NCBI GenBank assembly: GCA_017634385.1
Contig: JAGBNN010000011.1
Coordinates: 1-42,842 of the forward strand
Direction of reading: 5' to 3'
DNA length: 42,842 bases
From: Bacilli bacterium
Lineage (GTDB): Bacteria; Bacillota_I; Bacilli_A; RF39; UBA660
Below the pieces are notes generated by a model. The model searched no databases. It was not told the DNA's origin and saw only the letters and a list, made by a program, of their open reading frames with translations. Both the position numbers and the translations under genes were made by a program. Positions within the stretch are counted from its first letter, which is position 1; every line of letters starts with the position of its first letter. Of the stretch, positions 35,561 through 42,842 are shown in pieces.

Positions 35561-37771
35561 ATGGCCAAAAGAAAGAAAAGAAGAAGAAGTGAAGATACAG
35601 GGTTTAAATATCCAATAGAAATAAAAGGTATTATATATATAGTAATTGCAGTAATAGGATTTTTAGGATTTAGAGCAAATATTATTGGTACAATTATTAA
35701 AGGATTTGCTAGATTTTTAATGGGATCTTTTGATTTCATTGTTTTAGGAATGATGTTAATAATAGGTGGATATATGCTTGTTAAGAGAGAAAAACCAAGA
35801 TATATAGATTCTAGATTAATAGGGTTTTATATATTTGTAATTGGTCTTTTATCACTTGCACATATGAATTATATAGATACAGATGCTAAATTTCTAGATA
35901 CAATGAAATTAACTATTGATAAAATTTTATATTCAGTAAAAGCAGCAGAAGGTTATTCTGGTGGTGGAATAATTGGAGCATTCTTTATGTATTTACTTAT
36001 GAAATATATAGGAAAAATAGGAAGTCTTATTGTAATAGGAGTTCTTATGTTAATAGGAATCTTATTAATGGCTAATTTATCTATTAGTGAATGTTTTGAT
36101 TGGATAAGAGAGAAAGTTAGAAAACCATCTGAATATGAAGAAGATGATGATGAACAAGGCTTAGAAGAATATGATGAAGAAACTGAAGATGATAATGAAG
36201 AAATTGAAAATAGAAAAATTAAAATATCTTCTATTAGTGAACTTACTCATCAAAATGTAGAAGAGCCTGAGGAAGCAGAAGAGGAAGTAAAAGAATCAGC
36301 TAGTAATAAATATGTTAATTATAAATTACCTACTTTAAGTTTACTTTCAAAACCTAAAAAGAATGATATTAATACAAAAGAAAATGAAGCTTCTATTAGA
36401 GATAATATAAAGAGGTTAGAAGAAGTTCTTAGAGATTTTGAAGTATCCGCTAAAGTAAAAGAAGTTCATGTTGGACCTTCTATTACTCAATATGAACTTG
36501 AAGTTAAATCAGGAACAAAGATGAGTAAAATAAAATCATTATCCAGTGAAATAGCACTTGCACTTGCAGCAACTGATGTAAGAATACAAGCACCAATTCC
36601 TGGTAAAAATACTGTAGGTATTGAGCTTCCTAATAAAGTAGCAGTAGGAGTATCATTTAGAGAAATGATAGGATTCTATTCAGTACCACAATATAAATCA
36701 GATAACAAACTTAGAGTAGCACTAGGTAAAGATATAATGGGTGAACCTGAATTTATGGATATAAATAAAATGCCACATTTACTTATTGCAGGTTCTACTG
36801 GTTCAGGTAAATCAGTATGTGTTAACTGTATTATCTCATCAATACTTATGAGAGCAAAACCAGATGAAGTAAAACTTATAATGGTTGACCCTAAAAAAGT
36901 TGAACTTTCTATGTATAATGCAATACCACATTTACTTATGCCAGTTATAACTGATCCAAGAAAAGCATCAGCAGCACTTCAAAAAGTAGTTGCGGAGATG
37001 ATGGATAGATATGATAAGTTTGAAGATAGTAGAACTAAAAATATTGAAGGATATAATGCATATTTAAAGAAGAAAAATGAAAGTTTACCAGAAGAAAGTC
37101 AAATACCATTATTACCATATATGGTGGTAATAATCGATGAACTTGCAGACCTTATGGTTGTAGCTAGAAAAGAAGTTGAAGATTCAATAATGAGAATAAC
37201 TCAAATGGCTAGAGCTGCAGGTATTCACTTGATAGTTGCAACACAAAGACCATCTACAGATGTTATTACAGGTGTAATTAAAGCTAATATTCCATCAAGA
37301 ATAGCCTTTGCAGTATCATCACAAATAGATTCAAGAACTATACTTGATTCAGGAGGAGCAGAAAAACTTTTAGGTAAAGGTGATATGTTATTTGATCCTA
37401 TGGGAGCAACTACACTTACTAGAATACAAGGTGCATTTATATCTGAAGAAGATGTATGTAAGATAGTTGATTATTGTATTTCACAACAAAAAGCAACATA
37501 TGATGAAAATTTTATGAATTTAGATAAAAAAGAAGAAAAAACTTCTTTAGATAAAGATGATGTAGATAATGATGATCCATTATATAATGATATTGTTGAA
37601 TTTGTAATAACTTCTGGAAAAGCAAGCGCATCACTTTTACAAAGAAGATTTAAATTAGGATATAATAGAGCAGCTAGAATAATAGATTTACTTGAAGAAA
37701 GAGGAATAATTGGTCCACAAAATGGATCAAAACCTAGAGAAGTATTAGTATCTTTAGATGATGAAGAATAA
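35561..37771 (+). CDS. ftsK: DNA translocase FtsK/SpoIIIE
   Basis: 736 aa. Four or so N-terminal membrane segments (about 25-180), an acidic linker (EEDDDEQGLEEYDEETEDDNEE), an alpha domain, then the RecA-like motor with Walker A GSTGSGKS (about 411), Walker B VVIIDELADLMV and QRPSTDVITGVIKANIPSRIAF. The C-terminal gamma winged helix (DPLYNDIVEFVITSGKASASLLQRRFKLGYNRAARIIDLLEERGIIGP) reads KOPS/SRS-type guide sequences. It clears chromosome DNA through the division or sporulation septum. Complete and normal. Confidence 0.97.
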   Translation: MAKRKKRRRSEDTGFKYPIEIKGIIYIVIAVIGFLGFRANIIGTIIKGFARFLMGSFDFIVLGMMLIIGGYMLVKREKPRYIDSRLIGFYIFVIGLLSLAHMNYIDTDAKFLDTMKLTIDKILYSVKAAEGYSGGGIIGAFFMYLLMKYIGKIGSLIVIGVLMLIGILLMANLSISECFDWIREKVRKPSEYEEDDDEQGLEEYDEETEDDNEEIENRKIKISSISELTHQNVEEPEEAEEEVKESASNKYVNYKLPTLSLLSKPKKNDINTKENEASIRDNIKRLEEVLRDFEVSAKVKEVHVGPSITQYELEVKSGTKMSKIKSLSSEIALALAATDVRIQAPIPGKNTVGIELPNKVAVGVSFREMIGFYSVPQYKSDNKLRVALGKDIMGEPEFMDINKMPHLLIAGSTGSGKSVCVNCIISSILMRAKPDEVKLIMVDPKKVELSMYNAIPHLLMPVITDPRKASAALQKVVAEMMDRYDKFEDSRTKNIEGYNAYLKKKNESLPEESQIPLLPYMVVIIDELADLMVVARKEVEDSIMRITQMARAAGIHLIVATQRPSTDVITGVIKANIPSRIAFAVSSQIDSRTILDSGGAEKLLGKGDMLFDPMGATTLTRIQGAFISEEDVCKIVDYCISQQKATYDENFMNLDKKEEKTSLDKDDVDNDDPLYNDIVEFVITSGKASASLLQRRFKLGYNRAARIIDLLEERGIIGPQNGSKPREVLVSLDDEE

Positions 37772-37775
37772 AATA

Positions 37776-37803
37776 AAAAAACAATTATAAATTGTTTTTT
37801 TTA
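37776..37803 (+). terminator. Terminator of ftsK
   Basis: AACAATT (37780-37786) pairs with AATTGTT (37790-37796), followed by a long T-run. Confidence 0.82.
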
Positions 37804-37849
37804 TTTCCAAAATGTGATATTATATTATTATAAGAATAGGAGGAGTATC

Positions 37850-39676
37850 ATGGATGATAAAGATATAATATTATTAGATGATGATGAAGACTTTGAAGAA
37901 GTCGCTCCTTCTAACACTAAAAAAGAAGAAGTTATAGAAGAGATATTACCAGATAATACGCCTGATTTATCAAATCAAACAATATTTGAAACTAATAATG
38001 ATCAGACTATATTTTCTGAAGAAACAACTAAACCTACAAATGATTTGGCAAGTCAAACAATATTTAGTGAAGGATCTGCACCTGTATTAGATGTTAAACC
38101 TCCGAAGGCAAAAAAAATAAATAATATAAAAGAATTCTTTATAGCAAATTCAAAAGCATTACCTGTATTAGCATTTTTATTTGTATCAGGACTTGGTGTT
38201 TATATATTTATTAATAATGTAAAAGCAGATATTATTAATTTAATTAAAATAGAAGAAAAAGAAAAAATAGGATATATAAATAATGAAGGAAATGTAGTAG
38301 TAAAACCAAAATATATATATGGTAGTGATTATTATAAGGGATATGCCATTGTAAAAAATTATAATAATTTATACGGGGTTATAGACGGAAAAGGTGACAG
38401 TGAAATAGCATTTGGAAATATATTTTCAGCAAATTTATATGGAAATAGATATATAGTATCTAAATTTACTAATGATGGACTTAAAATGGGATTATTAGAT
38501 TCTAATTTAAAAGAAGTAACAAGATGTGTATATGATAATATTTCATATTCTAAATCTGGAATATTTATGTATACTAAAGGCGATGTTATGGGAATATTAA
38601 ATAACGATGGTAAAGAAATATATTCTTATAAAGTTGATGAAATAGATGACAAAAATATATCTGTAGAAGTATCTAATTTAACAGATAAAAATGAATCTCC
38701 TTTATATGCAAAAATAAAGGTAAATTCATCATCTACAATAATAAATATTAAAACCGGAAAAGAAGTATATAAATACACATTAGATGATATAAGAGTACTT
38801 GATAATAATGTATTTTATGTAAGAAATAAAAATGACAATAATAAATATTTTGTAATTAAAGATGATAAGATTGCTTATGAAACAAATGAATATTTAAGAT
38901 TAAGGGTAGAAGATATAAGTTCTGATATAGCAATTGCTATAAAAGATAATGCTTCTATAGATTATATAAATTTATTAACAAGAGAAAAAATAAATCAAGC
39001 AGGTGAAATAAAATATACATATTCAGATGGAGTAGTACTTCAAGAAATATATAATTTTAGTACTAATAAAAATGAATTTTCTGTAATTACACCTAAGAAA
39101 ACATTAGGTACTTTTTCAGATTTAAAACCAGTAGATGATACTTATGTTAATGGATATATGAAAGTAATAACAGAAAATGAAAAATATGCTTTTATAGATA
39201 AAAAAGGTGATTTTATTAATAAGGAAGAATATGATACTGCAACTGATTTTAATGAAAATGGTTTTGCTATTGTATCTAATGATAATATGTATGGAGTTAT
39301 TGATACAAATGGTAGAGAAGTATTGAAAATGAAGTATGATGAAATTAAATTTTTAGATGATACTTTATTTAGTAATGTTGAAAAGAAAACAAATCAAAAA
39401 TTATTTATCTTTAAAGAAAATGAAAAGTATGGTATAATAAGCGCTAATGGAAAAATTGCGGTAAAACCTATATATAATAACTTTAAAACTATTACCACAA
39501 AGTATCCAATAATTAAAGCTGATTATGATAGTGAAACAATATTAGTTAATTTAGAAACTTATAAAGATTTATCCATTGATGTAAATAAGAATACTCAAAT
39601 TTATGAGGATTATATTATATCGAATGCAGATTATTATAATTATGATGGTCAGCTAATTTATACTATAGGAGGGTAA
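37850..39676 (+). CDS. Membrane-anchored WG-repeat protein with QTIF tail
   Basis: 608 aa. The cytoplasmic N-terminus (1-100) is acidic and holds three QTIF motifs (43-46, 52-55, 69-72) in a disordered stretch. A membrane segment follows (about 103-123) and then an external domain of WG-type repeats (EKIGYINNEGNVVVKPKY, NLYGVIDGKGD, MYGVIDTNGREVLKMKYDEI, EKYGIISANGKIAVKPIYN). Such repeats form beta-propeller-like or solenoid surfaces; function unknown. ATG 37850 has AGGAGG; the frame extends upstream to 37814 without a ribosome site. It runs into the first prepilin gene, whose ribosome site overlaps the end of this one. Confidence 0.88.
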   Translation: MDDKDIILLDDDEDFEEVAPSNTKKEEVIEEILPDNTPDLSNQTIFETNNDQTIFSEETTKPTNDLASQTIFSEGSAPVLDVKPPKAKKINNIKEFFIANSKALPVLAFLFVSGLGVYIFINNVKADIINLIKIEEKEKIGYINNEGNVVVKPKYIYGSDYYKGYAIVKNYNNLYGVIDGKGDSEIAFGNIFSANLYGNRYIVSKFTNDGLKMGLLDSNLKEVTRCVYDNISYSKSGIFMYTKGDVMGILNNDGKEIYSYKVDEIDDKNISVEVSNLTDKNESPLYAKIKVNSSSTIINIKTGKEVYKYTLDDIRVLDNNVFYVRNKNDNNKYFVIKDDKIAYETNEYLRLRVEDISSDIAIAIKDNASIDYINLLTREKINQAGEIKYTYSDGVVLQEIYNFSTNKNEFSVITPKKTLGTFSDLKPVDDTYVNGYMKVITENEKYAFIDKKGDFINKEEYDTATDFNENGFAIVSNDNMYGVIDTNGREVLKMKYDEIKFLDDTLFSNVEKKTNQKLFIFKENEKYGIISANGKIAVKPIYNNFKTITTKYPIIKADYDSETILVNLETYKDLSIDVNKNTQIYEDYIISNADYYNYDGQLIYTIGG

Positions 39677-39678
39677 AT

Positions 39679-40521
39679 ATGAAAAAAGGATTCACATTAA
39701 TTGAACTTTTATCAGTTATAGTTATATTAGCAGTAATCGCAGCAATAGCGTATCCTAAAGTATTAGATGTTATAGGAGCTAGTAGAGTAAGTGCTTATAA
39801 TAGTGCAAAAGGTAATATAATAGAAAGTGCTAAATTAAAGTATTTGGCAGATGTAAATGCATCAAAAGTAACAGAATATTCTGTAAGTGATTTAATAAGT
39901 GATGGATATTTAAAAAAGGGTATAAAAAATCCATTAACAAATAAAGAATATGAAAATACTAAAGTAGTAATAATAAATGATAATGGTAAGATATCATATG
40001 AATATGTAGAAGGAAATACATTATATGATTCAATAAATAATCTTGATGATAAGGAAGGATTATATAAAGAAAATGATTATTATATATATAAAGGAATAAA
40101 TGCTAATAATTATATTTCATTTAATGAAGAAGTATATAGAATATTAAAAATGGATTCTTATAGAAATATGTATATAGTAAAGAATACTGATGACAATGTA
40201 ATAAACTTTGATAGTATAGGTGATACTATGGATACATATTATAATGATAATTATCCACAGGAGAAAAAAGATAAAATATTGGAAATATCTATTCTAAATT
40301 ATCAAGATTATCAAAATTCATATTTAGATGGTGAAACATTCATACAAAATAATAATGATATTTGGGTAAAAAATGGTAGTGAATATAGAGTATTATCTTA
40401 CATAGATAATGATTTAAATACATCAAAAGAAGCTCATACAAGATATGTATTAAAAATAAAAAATATAGCAACTATAAAAAGTGGAAATGGAACTCAAATT
40501 AATCCATATATTTTAGATTAA
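39679..40521 (+). CDS. Type IV prepilin-like protein 1
   Basis: 280 aa. A class III signal, MKKG|FTLIELLSVIVILAVIAAIAYPKV, has the prepilin peptidase site after Gly4 and the conserved Glu at +5. The rest is an external domain without clear relatives (SFNEEVYRILKMDSYRNMYIVKNTDDN...). It is larger than a major pilin and may be a minor pilin or a surface protein using the pilin route. It starts three bases after the WG-repeat gene with GGAGGG. No pilin assembly ATPase or peptidase gene is in the window. Confidence 0.9.
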   Translation: MKKGFTLIELLSVIVILAVIAAIAYPKVLDVIGASRVSAYNSAKGNIIESAKLKYLADVNASKVTEYSVSDLISDGYLKKGIKNPLTNKEYENTKVVIINDNGKISYEYVEGNTLYDSINNLDDKEGLYKENDYYIYKGINANNYISFNEEVYRILKMDSYRNMYIVKNTDDNVINFDSIGDTMDTYYNDNYPQEKKDKILEISILNYQDYQNSYLDGETFIQNNNDIWVKNGSEYRVLSYIDNDLNTSKEAHTRYVLKIKNIATIKSGNGTQINPYILD

Positions 40522-40546
40522 AAAAATTAGATAAAATCTAATTTTT
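40522..40546 (+). terminator. Terminator between the two prepilin genes
   Basis: AAAAATTAGA (40522-40531) pairs with TCTAATTTTT (40537-40546) and a T-run continues. TATAAT at 40573-40578 then starts a new unit. Confidence 0.82.
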
Positions 40547-40598
40547 TTCTTTGTTTTAAAGAGCAAATATGATATAATTTTTATAGTAGGTGACGTGT

Positions 40599-42842
40599 AT
40601 GAAAAAGAAAAAAGGATTCACATTAATAGAGTTATTAGCGGCAGTAGTAATAATAACAGTATTGTTAGTATTATCAGCGCCAAAAGTAATAGATATAGTA
40701 GAAAAAGCAGATAAAGCAGCATTTGAAAATGATGTAAAAACAATGGTAGCAACAGCAAAGTTACAATATGAAGTAAAAGATGCAGATGATTTTTATAGTG
40801 AAGAAAATAAAATAGATGACGATGAATATGAAGGTGTTAAATTACCAGAATTACCAGCATATGAATTTTATAATAGTAAACAAGTAAACGAGAAATATAA
40901 GTTAAATGTAAAAGGAGTAAAATTACCAAAAAGTGGTGGATTATATGTAGTAGCTGGAATAAATAGAGTAGAAGAGACACATGAATTTATTGAATATGAT
41001 AATGATAATGTACAAATATACGTTGATAATTTAATAAGTAATAATGGAAAATGGTGTGCAAAAACAAATGATAATAATCCAGAAGAAATTGAAATAGGAA
41101 AAACAAGTGATCCAAGTATGAATTGTAATGCATCAGGTCATGCGGGAGATACATCTGTTTGTAGAGTTGATGCGTATAAAAAAAGAGGAAGAGTAATGAA
41201 TTATGAAATAAATTCATTATGTGATTTTTATGCACTAGCAAATGATTATTATGAGCCAGTACAATTAAAACAACAATTAGATACAGAAACAAACACATCA
41301 AAAAAAGCAGAAATTAAAAAAAAATTAGATGATGCAGAAAAAAGATTAGCTAGTTATAAACAAAAAGGAATAAATCTAATGGTAGATTTAGATATGAGTG
41401 AAACATATAGTGAAACAGCAAAAGATGGAAATGGAAGAAGTATTTCAGAATTTGCAATGGTAGGAAATGCACAATATCCATTCAATGCAAAATTTAATGG
41501 AGGAGCACATACAATAAAGAATTTAAATCTAACAAAATCCCAAGATAATGTAGGAATATTTGGAACAACAAATTCAAGTGCAGAAATATATGGATTAATA
41601 CTTGAAAATAATAGTATACGTGGAAATTCGTTTACAGGAGGATTAATAGGAAGAGATTATTCGTCAAAAGTATATGAAATACAAGTAAATAGTGGAAATG
41701 TCTATGGTGCTGATCATGTTGGAGGTTTAGTAGGATGGCATGATGACACTGCTGCTGAAAGAAATAACCATCATAATATATTGGTAAAAGATGTAACAGT
41801 AAATGGAAACGGATATGTAAGTCCAATAACATATTATGGAGAAGTAAACAGTATAATAGAAAAATCAACAGTAACAAATAGAGATACATATTGGAATAGA
41901 TGGACTGCAACAAATGGAAATTATACAAGCTATATAAATGTAATTAGAAATGAATCGCCATATAATGCATATGATGAAAGAGATTTAGGAGACATAAATT
42001 TCTATGAAAATATGGGAATGGATACATGGATAGGAAATGATAATGATAATAGTGGATACTATTGGGATTATGAAAATGATACAGATAAGAATATAGTATT
42101 AAAAAAAGTATCAAAAGATCCAATAACATTTAATTTAAGTGGAAATGGAACCCCATCAGATCCATATGTAATAAAGACATGGAAAGATTGGAAAGAAGTA
42201 TCAAGTAGATTAGATACAAGCGCGTATTATATATTAAATAATGATTTGGATTTTACAGACAAACAATTCTATATGTTAGGTAGTAGATTAAATCAAATGA
42301 ATGCTTTCAATATAGAAGGAAAGAATAAAGTAATAAGTGGAGTAGAAATAAATGCAAGAAATGTTGCATATGTAGGAATATCAGGAAATGCAAAAGAATC
42401 AAAAATTTATGGACTAAATTTAAGTGATAATAGCATCGCAGGAAATTCATACACTGGAGGTTTAATTGGATACGACAATGGCTGCACTGTATATGAAATA
42501 CAAATAAATAATGGATATGTATATGGTGTTGATCATGTTGGAGGTTTAGTAGGATGGCATGATGATACTGTTGCTGAAAGAAATAAACATCATAATATAT
42601 TGGTAAAAGATGTAACAGTAGATGGAAACGGATATGTAAGTCCAATAACATATTATGGAGAAGTAAACAGTATAATAGAAAAAGCAACAGTAACAAATAG
42701 GGATACATATTGGAGTAGATGGAATGCAACAAATGGAGATTATACAAGTTATAGAGATGTAATTCGTAATGGAGATCCATATAATGCATATGATGAAAGA
42801 GATTTAGGAGACATAAATTTCTATGAAAATATGGGAATGGAT
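40599..42842 (+). CDS. Type IV prepilin-like protein 2 with GLUG-type repeats (3' partial)
   Basis: Open to the window edge, at least 748 aa. The class III signal MKKKKG|FTLIELLAAVVII has Gly6, Phe7 and Glu11. After about 200 residues of stalk-like sequence, with Cys pairs around CNASG and CDFYA, come GLUG-type repeats: NVGIFGTTNSS, FTGGLIGRDYS, HVGGLVGWHDD, then YVGISGNA, YTGGLIGYDNG and HVGGLVGWHDD. Two blocks 819 bases apart are almost identical in DNA. GLUG repeats are found in surface adhesins and IgA-protease-like proteins, so this looks like an adhesin presented through a pilin-type leader. TATAAT and AGGTGA lie upstream of the ATG. Confidence 0.92.
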   Translation, partial: MKKKKGFTLIELLAAVVIITVLLVLSAPKVIDIVEKADKAAFENDVKTMVATAKLQYEVKDADDFYSEENKIDDDEYEGVKLPELPAYEFYNSKQVNEKYKLNVKGVKLPKSGGLYVVAGINRVEETHEFIEYDNDNVQIYVDNLISNNGKWCAKTNDNNPEEIEIGKTSDPSMNCNASGHAGDTSVCRVDAYKKRGRVMNYEINSLCDFYALANDYYEPVQLKQQLDTETNTSKKAEIKKKLDDAEKRLASYKQKGINLMVDLDMSETYSETAKDGNGRSISEFAMVGNAQYPFNAKFNGGAHTIKNLNLTKSQDNVGIFGTTNSSAEIYGLILENNSIRGNSFTGGLIGRDYSSKVYEIQVNSGNVYGADHVGGLVGWHDDTAAERNNHHNILVKDVTVNGNGYVSPITYYGEVNSIIEKSTVTNRDTYWNRWTATNGNYTSYINVIRNESPYNAYDERDLGDINFYENMGMDTWIGNDNDNSGYYWDYENDTDKNIVLKKVSKDPITFNLSGNGTPSDPYVIKTWKDWKEVSSRLDTSAYYILNNDLDFTDKQFYMLGSRLNQMNAFNIEGKNKVISGVEINARNVAYVGISGNAKESKIYGLNLSDNSIAGNSYTGGLIGYDNGCTVYEIQINNGYVYGVDHVGGLVGWHDDTVAERNKHHNILVKDVTVDGNGYVSPITYYGEVNSIIEKATVTNRDTYWSRWNATNGDYTSYRDVIRNGDPYNAYDERDLGDINFYENMGMD
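41673..42023 (+). repeat. GLUG-block DNA repeat, copy 1
   Basis: This stretch of 351 bases recurs at 42492-42842 with an exact offset of 819 bases (273 codons). Most differences are single bases. Weaker similarity continues upstream to about 41589 (matching 42408). Confidence 0.9.
42492..42842 (+). repeat. GLUG-block DNA repeat, copy 2
   Basis: Second copy of 41673-42023, still matching at the last base of the window, so the repeat and perhaps more units continue beyond it. Confidence 0.9.

Noticed and set aside
40987..42789. Minus-strand open frames rich in His, Leu and Tyr
   Set aside because: They are antisense to the GLUG-repeat prepilin, are low in complexity, lack ribosome sites and repeat with the same 819-base period as the sense gene.

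Overview
The window is AT-rich DNA of a low-GC Firmicute, read with the standard bacterial code (TGG for Trp, TGA, TAA and TAG as stops). Strong AGGAGG-type ribosome sites, SpoVA sporulation genes, an FtsK/SpoIIIE translocase and a lipoprotein with an LAGC lipobox fit an uncultured Bacilli/Erysipelotrichia- or RF39-like gut bacterium. The lineage is an inference from gene content and style; no marker gene settles it.

Region 1 (1-16.7 kb) is built from one family of integrative mobilizable elements. Two complete copies are present: E1 (about 141-9068) and E2 (about 9884-16686). The right tip of a third, E0, seems to occupy 1-140, in tandem with E1. E2 sits exactly at the 3' end of a tRNA-Gly gene (9809-9883). 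The hexamer GCTCCA, which includes the tRNA CCA, recurs at all four inferred element ends, and an orphaned terminator that looks like the tRNA's own lies past E2's right end. E1 and E2 share a backbone in the same order: end hairpin, terminator, a 91-aa protein with a hidden ribosome site, a promoter, a 22-25 codon leader peptide running into a terminator, a large serine integrase, an oriT-like region, and a MobV relaxase. Their cargo differs. E1 carries a DUF1016 (YhcG-type) PDDEXK nuclease behind a 24-bp perfect palindrome, and an oppositely oriented operon with a double VanY-like peptidase, next to an XRE regulator. E2 carries an XRE regulator divergent from a five-gene operon of small unknown, DUF4375-like and membrane proteins. 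Only a CmpB-type membrane protein gene and the tRNA lie between the two elements.

Region 2 (16.7-23 kb) is chromosomal: guanine deaminase and a small protein, then a minus-strand lipid operon (two PlsC acyltransferases, an acyl-CoA synthetase-like ligase and an E2-type acyltransferase whose usual histidine is Glu), a PnuC-type transporter, a membrane protein and a DUF1307-like lipoprotein.

Region 3 (23-26 kb) is a sporulation cluster: a STAS protein lacking the phosphorylated serine, a sporulation-type sigma factor, then spoVAC, spoVAD and spoVAE. No SpoIIAB kinase gene lies between the first two.

Region 4 (26-42.8 kb) holds a heterodimeric ABC exporter, a 1486-aa protein ending in an HD domain, a zinc-ribbon RNHCP protein, ftsK, a membrane-anchored WG-repeat protein and two type IV prepilin-like proteins. 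The second prepilin runs off the window and carries GLUG-type repeats with a recent 819-bp-period duplication.

The strongest candidate for something undescribed is the tRNA-targeting serine-integrase/MobV element family with its leader-peptide attenuator, its unnamed 91-aa protein and its conserved right-end module.
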